Source: Brevibacillus centrosporus (GTDB lineage Bacteria; Bacillota; Bacilli; Brevibacillales; Brevibacillaceae). From it: a stretch of 64,000 nt of DNA. Positions 7,462 to 16,353 of this stretch are shown here, piece by piece; the stretch's first letter is position 1, and each line of letters starts with the position of its first letter. Position numbers and translations under genes: made by a program. The notes below the pieces were generated by a model. That model was not told the DNA's origin. It saw only the letters and a program-made list of their open reading frames with translations, and did not search any database. The stretch spans positions 248,001 through 312,000 of the forward strand of contig NZ_RHHP01000001.1 in NCBI RefSeq assembly GCF_003710815.1, given 5' to 3'.

Positions 7462-8706
7462 TCACCTTTCTTTTTGCATTTGAAGCGCGTAGAACAGCGC
7501 GAATTTGGCAGCGCGGCCAACGATAGCCTGCCTTCTTCCCGCCAGTCGCAGCTCTTTCACCACCGTAGGCAAGCCTTCCGCCGCAATTCCTACGTAGACC
7601 AGCCCGACAGGCTTTCCTTCCGAGGAATCCGGACCAGCTACGCCCGTTACCGAGACCCCATAAGTGGTTCCCAGCTTTTCACGTACATTTTCTGCCAGCA
7701 GCTTCGCCGTTTGTTCACTGACGGCTCCCTCTGTTGCCAGCACTTCTTCTGATACTCCAAGCACTTGATTCTTCACTTCGTTGGTGTAGCAGACAATCCC
7801 ACCGTGAAAGACAGAGGAACTCCCCGGAACAGAGGTAATCAAAGAAGCAACGGTACCACCTGTGCAGCTTTCCGCACAAGCAATGCTCTCCCCTCTTTTC
7901 CTAAGTTCATTTACCAGCACCTCATGCAGGGAGGAATCCTCCCCCGTGCCGTAAATGTACTGTCCCACACGATCCCTGATCTCTTTTTCAACAGGCAATA
8001 TGAGCGCTTCCCCTGCTTCAGCTGTCGTCGCTCTCGCTGTAACGCGCAGAGTCACTTCAAACTCCTTGGCATACGGAGCGATGGTCGGGTTGTCCTGCTT
8101 TTCAATCAAGTCCAGCAGGCGTTCTTCCAAAGCTGATTCCCCAATCCCGTAAAAACGGAATACGCGCGAGTGAAACACCTGTTTTTCAGGCAGCAAATCG
8201 ATCAGATAGGGCATTACATAGCGATCAACCATCGGATACAATTCGCTTGGCGGACCAGGAAGCAATACGAACGTAGTACTGTCATGACGGATCGCCATAC
8301 CCGGCGCCATTCCGAAATCGTTGGGAAGGACATGGCTCCCAGCCAAAACGAGAGCCTGCTTTCTGTTGTTCTCCGTCATGACAATGCCACGTTGTGTAAA
8401 GAAATCCTCGATATACTTCATGGCGTTTGCATCCGTAACCAAATCTACACCAACGTATGCAGCTACTGTCTCTTTGGTCAGATCGTCCTGTGTCGGTCCA
8501 AGCCCTCCAGAGAAGATAACCAGATCGGAGCGTTCTGCTGCCATGCGAATAACTTGCTGCAGCCGCTCCGAATTATCTCCCACTACCGTATGAAAATAGA
8601 CTCCGACACCAATCTGCGCCAGCTTTTGAGAAAGAAACTGTGCGTTTGTGTTGGCGATTTGCCCTAGAAGCAGCTCCGTCCCTACCGCGATAATCTCCGC
8701 TCTCAT
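7462..8706 (-). CDS. cinA: CinA-family protein
   Basis: The 414-residue protein combines an N-terminal MoaB/MogA-like molybdopterin-binding fold (EIIAVGTELLLGQIANTN, FSGGLGPTQDDLT) with a C-terminal NMN amidohydrolase-type domain (ACAESCTGGTVASLI, VSVTGVAGPD). CinA proteins are associated with competence and with pyridine-nucleotide salvage; ADP-ribose pyrophosphatase and NMN deamidase activities are known in relatives. The chosen start, ATG 8706, gives the family N-terminus MRAEIIAVGTELL; its GAGG is rather close, and a GTG at 8715 is an alternative. It lies between pgsA and recA as in B. subtilis, where it is co-expressed with recA during competence; here a helicase gene and a terminator intervene. 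Confidence 0.94.
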   Translation of the reverse strand: MRAEIIAVGTELLLGQIANTNAQFLSQKLAQIGVGVYFHTVVGDNSERLQQVIRMAAERSDLVIFSGGLGPTQDDLTKETVAAYVGVDLVTDANAMKYIEDFFTQRGIVMTENNRKQALVLAGSHVLPNDFGMAPGMAIRHDSTTFVLLPGPPSELYPMVDRYVMPYLIDLLPEKQVFHSRVFRFYGIGESALEERLLDLIEKQDNPTIAPYAKEFEVTLRVTARATTAEAGEALILPVEKEIRDRVGQYIYGTGEDSSLHEVLVNELRKRGESIACAESCTGGTVASLITSVPGSSSVFHGGIVCYTNEVKNQVLGVSEEVLATEGAVSEQTAKLLAENVREKLGTTYGVSVTGVAGPDSSEGKPVGLVYVGIAAEGLPTVVKELRLAGRRQAIVGRAAKFALFYALQMQKER

Positions 8707-8791
8707 CTTCCTCACCCATTCTTACCCAGAATAGAAAAGCCTCTGAACTAACAGTCTATCATCGACAACCGTATTGGAGAAGAGCCTTGTG

Positions 8792-8826
8792 AAAAAAGAG
8801 ACCAATACCCGCATTACGAGTATTGG
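8792..8826 (-). terminator. Intrinsic terminator overlapping the pgsA stop
   Basis: CCAATAC (8820-8826) pairs with GTATTGG (8802-8808) and is followed by TTTTTT. The pgsA stop codon (8814-8816) is in the loop. A further CCAATAC on the same strand (8771-8777) could pair with the same GTATTGG instead. Confidence 0.65.
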
Positions 8827-9389
8827 ATAACGTTGCGATTCTTCGCAAAGTAGTCGTACCCGGAGTAAATCGTGATGATCACCATTGCCCATGTGGCTAC
8901 TTCATCGAACGGAATGCCGAGGAATTCGAATGGGAAATTGCGAATCATAACCGCTGTAATCGCAACAATCTGTACCCATGTCTTTATTTTACCCAGCGCA
9001 CTGGCAGCGATAACCTGCCCTTCAGCTGCTGCGATCAATCGCAGACCTGTCACCGCAAACTCTCTGCTGATGATGACAATGGCAATCCACGCTTCTAGCC
9101 GTTGCATTTCTACCAACGAAATCAATGCAGCCGAGATGAGCAGCTTATCGGCGAGTGGGTCCAAGAACTTGCCAAAGTTCGTTACGATTTTCCGTTTACG
9201 GGCAATGTATCCGTCGAGTCCGTCCGTACTGGCTGCTAGGATAAACACCAAAGCCGCAATCAGCTCGTTATACGTCATCGTCAGGCTGCCAATCGTAAAA
9301 GTCCCGATGTTGTAACGCACCAGCAAAAAAAACATAAGTACTGGCACCAGGAAAATCCTGGCGAGGGTGATGCGGTTGGCGAGATTCAC
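8814..9389 (-). CDS. pgsA: CDP-diacylglycerol-glycerol-3-phosphate 3-phosphatidyltransferase
   Basis: PgsA makes phosphatidylglycerolphosphate from CDP-diacylglycerol and glycerol-3-phosphate, the committed step to phosphatidylglycerol. The CDP-alcohol phosphotransferase signature DGLDGYIAR...GKFLDPLADK is intact (about residues 57-83), including all aspartates. Four or five hydrophobic segments agree with an integral membrane enzyme, and 191 residues is the usual length. The start is a GTG directly after the rimO stop, with GGGGAGG eight bases before it, so the two genes are translationally adjacent. Gene order rodZ...pgsA-cinA is as in other Bacillales. Confidence 0.96.
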   Translation of the reverse strand: MNLANRITLARIFLVPVLMFFLLVRYNIGTFTIGSLTMTYNELIAALVFILAASTDGLDGYIARKRKIVTNFGKFLDPLADKLLISAALISLVEMQRLEAWIAIVIISREFAVTGLRLIAAAEGQVIAASALGKIKTWVQIVAITAVMIRNFPFEFLGIPFDEVATWAMVIITIYSGYDYFAKNRNVIQYS

Positions 9390-10736
9390 CTAGACTACCT
9401 CCCCAGCTAAATCGTATTCAAAGGAGTGCGTGATCTTGACCTTTGCGATTGAGCCCAGTTCCCCCTTAAAGCCGGAGACGAACACTTCACCGTCAATTTC
9501 TGGAGCATCGTATTGCGTACGCCCCACGTAAATGTCATTACGACCTTCATACCGTTCGATCAAGACATCCAGAACCTGCCCAACAAAGCGACTGTTCCGA
9601 TCGCCCGCCACTTCCCGCTGGATTTCCATCAGCTGGTTGGCGCGCTTTTCTTTGACGTCCTCGTCCACATGGTCAGGCAATCTGGACGCAGGTGTATCGT
9701 CTTCGTTCGAATAAGTAAATACACCCAGTCGATCAAAACGAATATCTTTGACAAACTCGCTCAGACGGGCAAAGTCTTCTTCCGTTTCACCTGGAAAACC
9801 AACGATCAACGATGTGCGCAGAGCAACATCCGGTACTTGCTCACGAATTTTCGCGACCAGTTTTCGAATATCTGTCTGGCGGCCAGGACGGCGCATCCTT
9901 TTCAGAATGTGATCCTCCGAGTGCTGCAGAGGCATATCCACATATTTGCACACTTTTGGATTTGTTGCGAATGTGTGAATCAACTCATCCGTAAAAAATC
10001 CAGGATACGCATAATGAAGACGGATCCACTGGATTCCGTCCACCTCAGACAAGCGGTTCAACAGTTCTGGAAGCATGAGTTTTCCATCGTAGATGTCTGT
10101 ACCGTAGTTGGTGGAATCCTGCGCAATCAAGCTAATCTCGACGATCCCTTGTGCAGCTAGATGACGAGCCTCATCTAGAATGGATTCGATGGTCCGACTG
10201 CGAAATCCTCCGCGCATCAAAGGAATACTGCAAAAAGTACAAGCATTGTCGCAGCCCTCTGCAATCTTAATGTATGCAGAGTAGGTGCCTTCCTTCACTT
10301 TCCTCTTCACTACATCTTCATAGGTGAAAATGGGATTGCCCACAAAAATCGGGCGCTTCCCGGCTAATGACTCTTCGATGATCCCTGTAATCGACATAAA
10401 ATCGCCTGTGCCGACAATGCCGTCTACTTCAGGAATCTCGTTCAAGATATCCTCTTTGTAGCGCTGAGTAAGACAGCCTGCCACTACAAGCGATTTGAGC
10501 TTGCCTGATTCCTTCAATTCACCCATTTCGAGAATCTTGTTCACCGATTCTTCCTTGGCTGCATCAATGAAACCACAGGTATTGACGATGACTACGGTTG
10601 CTTCCTCAGGATTATCAACCAGTTCATAGCCTTTTTCATCTATCAGATGGGCCATCATGTCCGAATCCACGAGATTCTTCTCACAGCCCAATGTTACAAT
10701 CGCTACTTTTTCTCGCGAGCCTACCTTCTCTGCCAT
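9390..10736 (-). CDS. rimO: Ribosomal protein uS12 methylthiotransferase RimO
   Basis: RimO is a radical SAM enzyme that methylthiolates an aspartate of ribosomal protein S12. The 448-residue protein has the N-terminal UPF0004 domain with cysteines for the auxiliary cluster (LGCEKNLVDSD, NTCGFID, GCLTQRY), the radical-SAM motif GCDNACTFCSIP, and a C-terminal TRAM domain (about residues 375-445). The sequence GCEKNLVDSD separates RimO from its paralogue MiaB. Two adjacent ATGs (10739 and 10736) share the site GGAGG; the second has the better spacing. A strong promoter lies 46 bases upstream. It is probably first gene of rimO-pgsA(-cinA). Confidence 0.95.
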   Translation of the reverse strand: MAEKVGSREKVAIVTLGCEKNLVDSDMMAHLIDEKGYELVDNPEEATVVIVNTCGFIDAAKEESVNKILEMGELKESGKLKSLVVAGCLTQRYKEDILNEIPEVDGIVGTGDFMSITGIIEESLAGKRPIFVGNPIFTYEDVVKRKVKEGTYSAYIKIAEGCDNACTFCSIPLMRGGFRSRTIESILDEARHLAAQGIVEISLIAQDSTNYGTDIYDGKLMLPELLNRLSEVDGIQWIRLHYAYPGFFTDELIHTFATNPKVCKYVDMPLQHSEDHILKRMRRPGRQTDIRKLVAKIREQVPDVALRTSLIVGFPGETEEDFARLSEFVKDIRFDRLGVFTYSNEDDTPASRLPDHVDEDVKEKRANQLMEIQREVAGDRNSRFVGQVLDVLIERYEGRNDIYVGRTQYDAPEIDGEVFVSGFKGELGSIAKVKITHSFEYDLAGEVV

Positions 10737-10781
10737 CATTTTTCCTCCAATTGGTCACACCAGCCCATATTACACCTATAC

Positions 10782-10811
10782 AGTATAATATAAGCGTAAA
10801 GGAAGTGTCAA
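10782..10811 (-). promoter_or_regulatory. Sigma-A promoter of rimO
   Basis: TTGACA (10806-10811), 18 bases, TATACT (10782-10787) on the minus strand, 46 bases from the rimO start and just after the rodZ terminator. Confidence 0.75.
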
Positions 10812-10814
10812 AAG

Positions 10815-10848
10815 AGACAAAAGAATGAAAGGCAAGCATTTGCTTGCC
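10815..10848 (-). terminator. Probable terminator of rodZ-like gene
   Basis: GGCAAGC and GCTTGCC form a seven-pair stem with a four-base loop at 10831-10848, followed by TTTCATTCTTTTG. The U-run is interrupted, so strength is uncertain. The 5' arm abuts the rodZ stop codon. Confidence 0.5.
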
Positions 10849-11747
10849 TACTGAGCTGCAGTCTCTTTCATTTTCAGTGTGATATTCGACGGCATGGATT
10901 TCATTTTGGAGGTATCCACGACGACTCCATTCACCGTCAACTCTACCATCATAGGCTTACCCAGACGCACATAAGCGGATTTACCCAGCTCGATCGTCTT
11001 TTCTTCGCCCTTTTTCATTTCGCCTTCTTCTACGTACTTCTTGCCCTTCCCTTCTGAAACGCCAAACCAACTGCGGTCATCCTTTACCTTCAGCTTGACC
11101 GTCATTTTCTCTTCACCTTGAACAGCGTAATTGTACATGGAACCTTGCTGAGACTCGAATGTAATCGTCGTCTTGGGAGTTTCCGTGACGGGGTCTGTTG
11201 TGACCGTTCCTGGATCCGTGGTCGGTGTGACATTGCTTGGGGGTTGTGGTGTTTGAGCGATCGGCGAAGTAGCTGCTCCACCGCCACCATTGCCAGGAGT
11301 GACGATCTCCGCACCAGGGTTGACCGTGCCACCTGGGACTGGCTGTGTCATTGTGCCACCGTTATTCACTGCAGCTATGTAGATGACGCCAATGATCAAG
11401 GCGATGAACAACACGAGAAGTGTCTTGGTTACCCATCTGCCAGCCTGCAATGGACTGTTGGTCGATGCGACTCGTCTGCGGCGCAGTCTTTCTACCTGTT
11501 CGGTAGGTGGCTGGGCAGGCAAATCGGACTGGAAGTGACTCATGATGTGATTCGGATCGAGACCAACAGCTTCCGCGTAACTCTTTATGAACGCACGCGC
11601 GTAAAAGTGGCCAGGAAGTACGTGAAAATGACCCCTCTCAATGGCTTCCAGATAACGTCTCTGTATCTTTGTGATACGTTGGATGTCGTCGAGCGTGATT
11701 CCTTTTTCTTCGCGGGCCCTTTGTAGTACTTGACCAAGCTCAGACAC
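10848..11747 (-). CDS. RodZ-like helix-turn-helix membrane protein (YmfM)
   Basis: The 299-residue protein has an N-terminal HTH_25 domain (LGQVLQRAREEKGITLDDIQ, residues 4-70), a basic juxtamembrane patch RLRRRRV (88-93), one transmembrane helix (109-127), a Pro/Thr/Gly-rich linker (about 128-195) and an extracytoplasmic beta domain of the DUF4115 type (about 195-290). This is the RodZ layout: the cytoplasmic part binds MreB and links cell shape to peptidoglycan synthesis. Start is GTG at 11747, six bases after AGGAGGGG. Position between ymfK and rimO/pgsA equals that of ymfM in B. subtilis. RodZ function is inferred from family. Confidence 0.88.
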   Translation of the reverse strand: MSELGQVLQRAREEKGITLDDIQRITKIQRRYLEAIERGHFHVLPGHFYARAFIKSYAEAVGLDPNHIMSHFQSDLPAQPPTEQVERLRRRRVASTNSPLQAGRWVTKTLLVLFIALIIGVIYIAAVNNGGTMTQPVPGGTVNPGAEIVTPGNGGGGAATSPIAQTPQPPSNVTPTTDPGTVTTDPVTETPKTTITFESQQGSMYNYAVQGEEKMTVKLKVKDDRSWFGVSEGKGKKYVEEGEMKKGEEKTIELGKSAYVRLGKPMMVELTVNGVVVDTSKMKSMPSNITLKMKETAAQ

Positions 11748-11759
11748 AGCTGCCCCTCC

Positions 11760-12539
11760 TTAATTCATTTCAAAATTATCAAAGCCGCGATTATTGATTA
11801 ATTCGTAGGTAATTTCCTCGTCCGGATGATGGCGAAGCTCAATAATGTAATGGAAATCGGACAGCTCATACTCCGACTCTCTCACAAAAATATCCGGGTG
11901 CTCAATAATTTTCGCGGCTGGGAAATTCATGATTTCCCGAAGCAAAGTGTAGTGCTTTTCCGTAGAACGAAGCGTCGACACAATGCCATCTATCAAATAT
12001 ACATGATCGGTAGACATTTCATCAATGGCAAGAGAACTTCTTACCGTTTGCCGCAGAAGAGTAGAGGAAATAAACGTCCATCTCTTGTTTGCGGAGACGC
12101 TGGCTGCGATCATAGATTCTGTCTTTCCAACGCGAGGCATTCCCCGAATCCCAATCAATTGATGGCCTTCTCTTTTCAAAATTTCCGACATAAAGTCAAC
12201 CAGCAGACCCAGTTCTTCGCGAACAAAGCGAAACGTTTTTTTGTCCTCGCTGTCGCGCTCGATATATCGACCATGACGAACAGCCAAGCGGTCAAGCATG
12301 GTTGGCGGACGCAGCCTCGTTATGGTTATGTTGTCCATTTTTTGTACAACGTTGCGCAATACCTCAATTTTTTCATCGTCGTCCGTCAGCAGTAGCATGC
12401 CTCTTCGCATAGTATCTACACCATTGATGGTCACGATGTTAATGTTCAACATCCCCAGAATAGAAGCGACGTCCCCAAGCAAACCAGGTCGGTTGCGAGC
12501 GATCTCATACTCCATATACCATTCTTTTATTGCTTCCAT
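11760..12539 (-). CDS. ymfK: YmfK-family protein with ACT-like domain and P-loop (DUF3388)
   Basis: A 259-residue protein of unknown function conserved in Bacillales (YmfK, DUF3388). The first 75 residues (EWYMEYEIARNRPGLLGDVASILGML...) look like an ACT regulatory domain, the fold that senses amino acids. The C-terminal part holds GIRGMPRVGKTES (about residues 152-164), a match to a Walker A P-loop, and VYLIDGIVS, which could be Walker B. No enzymatic activity is known to me. The ATG at 12539 is chosen because AGAGGA lies six bases upstream; an ATG six bases earlier is too close. It is followed after 12 bases by the rodZ-like gene, so probably the same transcript. Confidence 0.85.
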   Translation of the reverse strand: MEAIKEWYMEYEIARNRPGLLGDVASILGMLNINIVTINGVDTMRRGMLLLTDDDEKIEVLRNVVQKMDNITITRLRPPTMLDRLAVRHGRYIERDSEDKKTFRFVREELGLLVDFMSEILKREGHQLIGIRGMPRVGKTESMIAASVSANKRWTFISSTLLRQTVRSSLAIDEMSTDHVYLIDGIVSTLRSTEKHYTLLREIMNFPAAKIIEHPDIFVRESEYELSDFHYIIELRHHPDEEITYELINNRGFDNFEMN

Positions 12540-12611
12540 ATGCATTCCTCTCCGACATACAGATTCTCTTCTTATGTAGTATATCACTTTCCCATCAATC
12601 GACAATCCGGG

Positions 12612-12640
12612 AAAAGAAAAATCCCCAAAATAGGGGATTT
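12612..12640 (-). terminator. Intrinsic terminator of ymfJ
   Basis: AAATCCCC/GGGGATTT stem with a six-base loop, followed by TTTTTCTTTTCC on the minus strand, just after the ymfJ stop. Confidence 0.8.
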
Positions 12641-12645
12641 AAAGG

Positions 12646-12915
12646 TTAACTGCCACGATTAATGTTTTCTGGATTTTGTACAAGCTTTACCATCAAAGAC
12701 GCCAGAGCTTGCTGTTGCTGTTGGTCTCCAGCATCCCAAAGCTGCTTGAGCAGACGCTCCTGGTCGTTCTTCGGATCCACTTGTTCCGAGAGATAGCCGC
12801 CGATTTGGTAAGCAACATTTTGCAGGGTATCACTTTCCATACCTGCTTGCTTCGCTTGCTCTACGCGATCACCGAGAAACTCTTTCCAGTCGCGAAAATT
12901 GTCAAGAACTGACAT
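12646..12915 (-). CDS. ymfJ: DUF3243 protein YmfJ
   Basis: A small 89-residue acidic protein beginning MSVLDNFRDWKEFLGDRVEQA. It matches the YmfJ/DUF3243 family of Bacillales, whose role is unknown; it is predicted all-helical, with no cysteines, no signal peptide and no membrane segment. The ATG at 12915 follows GGAGG by eight bases; earlier in-frame starts lack a site. Between ymfI and ymfK, exactly as in B. subtilis. A terminator follows at 12612-12640, so it ends a transcript. Confidence 0.88.
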   Translation of the reverse strand: MSVLDNFRDWKEFLGDRVEQAKQAGMESDTLQNVAYQIGGYLSEQVDPKNDQERLLKQLWDAGDQQQQQALASLMVKLVQNPENINRGS

Positions 12916-13017
12916 AGGAATTCCCTCCTTAAGTACGTTGTGAACAGGTTGCTGCCCACACAGATGTAGAATTCCACTCATACTCACGAATTATGCAGAC
13001 CATAAAATACTTACCGC

Positions 13018-13752
13018 TTACGTGTACCAGCCGCCATTCGGACTGATGATCTGACCTGTTACATAGCTCGCTTCCCTAGACAGCAGAAAGCGGACTACAG
13101 CCGCTACTTCCGCTGGCTGACCCAGTCGATTCGCTGGAATTTCTTCTGCGATCATTTCCAGCTCATCCGGGGAGAAGCGCTCCATCATGCCTCCAGAAAT
13201 AGCACCCGGAGCCACTGCATTGACCGTAATTCCATTGGGCGCCAGCTCTTTTGCCAGAGCCTTCGTAAATGTATTAACAGCGCCTTTTGTCAGAGAATAC
13301 AGGACTTCACAGGAACCGCCCGTCATGCCCCATATGGAGGATATATTTACGATACGCCCATACCTTTCACGAAGCATGGCTGACAGTGCGGCTTGAGTAA
13401 CGAGAAAAGCGGAACGCACATTGGCAGCCACCAGCTCATCGAACTGAGCAACCGAGACATCGGAAAAAAGCCCGACATGATCCGCAGAAGCGTTGTTGAC
13501 AATGAGCAGTGGCGCAATCGCCATCTGCTGAAACATGACCGTAATTTGATGCGGGTCACGCAAATCTGCCTGCACTTTGACAAAAGGGATGCCAAGCTGC
13601 TGGCAAAGCTGAACGATTCCATTCAGCTTGTGCTCCGATTGATAGTAATGCAAATAAAGCGGGACTCCCGCATGAGCCAGACAAGCAGCGATCGCCTGCC
13701 CGAGCTCACCGGAAGCTCCCGTCACTAACGCCCATGGCGTCTGTTGATTCAT
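13018..13752 (-). CDS. ymfI: SDR-family oxidoreductase (YmfI)
   Basis: A 244-residue classical short-chain dehydrogenase/reductase. The nucleotide-binding motif is TGASGELG (residues 11-18), then NNAS, the active-site Ser in NISSIWG and the catalytic YSLTK (YxxxK). The C-terminus GQIISPNGGWYT is like FabG-type enzymes, so reduction of a 3-oxoacyl substrate is possible, but the true substrate is unknown. It sits nine bases after ymfH and before ymfJ, the B. subtilis order. The ATG at 13752 has AGGAG about 12 bases upstream, a somewhat long spacing. Confidence 0.9.
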   Translation of the reverse strand: MNQQTPWALVTGASGELGQAIAACLAHAGVPLYLHYYQSEHKLNGIVQLCQQLGIPFVKVQADLRDPHQITVMFQQMAIAPLLIVNNASADHVGLFSDVSVAQFDELVAANVRSAFLVTQAALSAMLRERYGRIVNISSIWGMTGGSCEVLYSLTKGAVNTFTKALAKELAPNGITVNAVAPGAISGGMMERFSPDELEMIAEEIPANRLGQPAEVAAVVRFLLSREASYVTGQIISPNGGWYT

Positions 13753-13761
13753 GTGATTTCA

Positions 13762-15054
13762 CTACTCCTGTGGCGAAGCGGACCGTACAATAGACACAGC
13801 CATCTGTCCATCGACAAAATGCTCGTGCAAGCGTTTTTCCACATCTTCGCGTGTGATCGACTCAAGCGTCGGCACGACGGTAAAGAGATCATTGCCATTA
13901 AACTTGAAGCTCGTAAACTGATTCGCGATAAACTCAACCGAATTGAGCGAACGCAAGAAATTTCCGATCTTCTTCCGCTTGGCTCTTTCGAAGTCATCCT
14001 GGTCGATTCCTTTTTGCTTCAGCTGCTCTATCTCTGCCTGGATTGTCTGCACCAGCTTTTCAGGATCTGGCGTATCGCCGCCCATGATGGTATACGCATA
14101 ATCCTGTTCGCTGCTGTAGTCAAAATCAAAGCTTTCCGTAATCAGCTCGCTGTCGTACAGTCTTTCGTACACAGCGGAGCTGGTGCCAAACGCAATGTCC
14201 AATAACAGTTTGGTAGTCAAATCCCGTTTTAACAAGGCTTCCTTCGTCAAGCCCTGCTCTCTTTCCTTAATGCCAATCATGCACTTCGGCAAACCGACCG
14301 CCAAGGATGCCTCAATCTTTGCTTGGGCAGGCTCTGGCTGCTCTGTCGGAAAGAGCCGTGTGATCTGTGGTGCAGGTGAAAACTCTTTCGACGATTGGTT
14401 GTCTCGAATCAGCTTCATGATCGCTTCTGGCTCAAAGGACCCCACTACAAGCAGCAGCATGTTGGCTGGATGATAAAACGTTTCGTAGCATTGATACAAG
14501 TATTCTTTGGTGATGTGGGAAATCGTTTCGATCGTCCCCGCTATTTCAATATTGATCGGATAGTCCTTGTACATTGCTTTCAGGAGATTCATGTAGACTT
14601 TCCAGTCAGGATTGTCGTCGTACATGGTAATTTCCTGACCGATGATCCCTTTCTCTTTCTCTACGCTGGCATCCGTAAAATACGGCTCCTGCACGTAGTC
14701 CAAGAGCAGATTCAGGTTGTCATCCAATTTGTCCGTGCAGGAGAAGAGATACGCCGTCCGATTAAAGCTTGTGAACGCATTGCACGATGCTCCGTTTTTA
14801 CTGAACTCATGCATGACATCGCGATCTTTTTTCTCAAACATCTTGTGTTCGAGAAAATGGGCAATGCCATCCGGAACGTTGATTTCCTCACCATTTCTGG
14901 TGCGGAAGTGACTATCGATGGAGCCATATCTCGTCGTAAAAACGGCATAGGTCTTACTAAAGCCCTGCTTTGGCACAAGATAGACCTGGAGCCCGTTTGG
15001 CAATGTCTCGTTGTAAACGGTTTCGTTGACCTGTTCAAATTTGGTGGTCTGCAT
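13762..15054 (-). CDS. ymfH: M16-family zinc protease YmfH (catalytic partner)
   Basis: The 430-residue protein is an insulinase-like M16 peptidase. The inverted zinc motif HFLEH is present (HFLEHKMFEKKD, about residues 68-79) with the downstream glutamate region EKGIIGQEI, so it should be catalytically competent. It begins three bases after the ymfF stop, with GGGAGAGG in the end of ymfF as ribosome binding site. YmfF lacks the zinc motif, so the pair looks like the active/inactive heterodimers of bacterial M16B proteases. The substrate is unknown; such proteases process small peptides or precursors in other systems. Confidence 0.92.
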   Translation of the reverse strand: MQTTKFEQVNETVYNETLPNGLQVYLVPKQGFSKTYAVFTTRYGSIDSHFRTRNGEEINVPDGIAHFLEHKMFEKKDRDVMHEFSKNGASCNAFTSFNRTAYLFSCTDKLDDNLNLLLDYVQEPYFTDASVEKEKGIIGQEITMYDDNPDWKVYMNLLKAMYKDYPINIEIAGTIETISHITKEYLYQCYETFYHPANMLLLVVGSFEPEAIMKLIRDNQSSKEFSPAPQITRLFPTEQPEPAQAKIEASLAVGLPKCMIGIKEREQGLTKEALLKRDLTTKLLLDIAFGTSSAVYERLYDSELITESFDFDYSSEQDYAYTIMGGDTPDPEKLVQTIQAEIEQLKQKGIDQDDFERAKRKKIGNFLRSLNSVEFIANQFTSFKFNGNDLFTVVPTLESITREDVEKRLHEHFVDGQMAVSIVRSASPQE

Positions 15055-15057
15055 CGC

Positions 15058-16353
15058 TTACGCCTCTCCCTTCTTGTCGCGCAGCAGATAAATCGTATCG
15101 ATTTCCACTTTCTCCGCTACTTTTTTGATATCTTCAATCGTTGTGGTTTCAATCCCTTTGAGCAATTCGTCCAAACGACGCTTGCGTCCGCTAACCAGCC
15201 CGTTGTAAGTAAACTCGATCATTCCACGCGCACTGTCGAGCAGCTCGCGGAACTGGTTGGACAGGGTCGCTCTTGTCTGACTCATTTCTTCTTCTGAGAT
15301 TTTCCCCTGGCGCATAGAGTCCATCTGCTGCTTGATAATCTCTACAGCCCGTTGATATTTGTTTACATCGATCCCTGACATGATCATCATGATCCCTTTA
15401 TGGCTTTCCAGACGAGAGACCGCATAGTAGGCAAGGCTCTCCTTTTCCCGTACATTTACAAACAGCTTGGAGTGAGGGAAACCGCCAAGAACGCCATTGT
15501 ATAAGAGCAAGGCCGGATAGTCTTCGTCTATATAGGTGATATGCGTGCGGCAGCCGATGTTCAACTTGGCCTGGTTGACATCCAAGCGGTCGATTACTTC
15601 CCGCTCGTCGGCCACCTTTACGGCAGCTTGACTGATCTCGAGCGCCCCAACCTGTGATCTTTCCAGCGGAATATGCTTCTGGATCGCTTGCTCCACCTCT
15701 TTTGGCGCAACGTCTCCTACGACAAACATGTTAATGGGGTTTGTTGTGGTGATTTGCTTGAAATAGGTGTAGAGCTCTTGCCCTGTAATGGCAGGAAGAT
15801 CCTTCACTCTGCCCTGGATCAGCAAGGAAAAAGGCTCTCCCTTGCACATTTCCTCGGTGATCCGCTGGTTCGCATACTTCATTTTGTCATCAATCAGGCT
15901 TTCCACGCGCTTGCGAAGCGTTTCTTTTTCCTGTGCGACGTACTTTTCCAAGAATGCGCCGTTCTCTACATGAGGTCTGGTCAACATATCGCCCACGAAC
16001 TGGATCGCTTGCTCCAGGAGCGAATCCTCCTTGGACAAATACTTTTCATTCGGCACTTCCATGTAAATCTGCAGGATTTGCCGTTCTCCCTTTTTCGTAA
16101 CGTCTACATCAAAGATCGCTCCATACAGAAAATCGAGGTGAGCACGCAGCAGCTTCGTCTCAGGAAAACGAGCACTCGCCCGCTTCATGACCATAGCAAG
16201 CAACGCCGTTTTGGTTACCGTCTCCTCCGATAAAGCCTGTTCGATCATGGTCATAATCGTTGTGGTTTTGAATTTGCCCGTTGGCAAAATATGTACATTC
16301 ATCCCATGAATCTGGGTACTTTGAAACGCGATATCTGTTATGTTCGCAGCCAT
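15058..16353 (-). CDS. ymfF: M16-like protein YmfF (no zinc motif)
   Basis: A 431-residue M16 insulinase-fold protein in which the HxxEH motif is absent: the corresponding region reads KTALLAMVMKRASARFPETK. The second half retains a Tyr/Arg-type segment (RDVR-like FVNVREKESLAYYAVS) characteristic of the non-catalytic partner. It probably dimerises with YmfH. Two in-frame starts have good ribosome binding sites: ATG 16353 (GGGAGA, seven bases) and ATG 16374 (AGGAGAG). I chose the former because it gives the length closer to relatives. The gene heads the ymfF-ymfH-ymfI transcript. Confidence 0.88.
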   Translation of the reverse strand: MAANITDIAFQSTQIHGMNVHILPTGKFKTTTIMTMIEQALSEETVTKTALLAMVMKRASARFPETKLLRAHLDFLYGAIFDVDVTKKGERQILQIYMEVPNEKYLSKEDSLLEQAIQFVGDMLTRPHVENGAFLEKYVAQEKETLRKRVESLIDDKMKYANQRITEEMCKGEPFSLLIQGRVKDLPAITGQELYTYFKQITTTNPINMFVVGDVAPKEVEQAIQKHIPLERSQVGALEISQAAVKVADEREVIDRLDVNQAKLNIGCRTHITYIDEDYPALLLYNGVLGGFPHSKLFVNVREKESLAYYAVSRLESHKGIMMIMSGIDVNKYQRAVEIIKQQMDSMRQGKISEEEMSQTRATLSNQFRELLDSARGMIEFTYNGLVSGRKRRLDELLKGIETTTIEDIKKVAEKVEIDTIYLLRDKKGEA

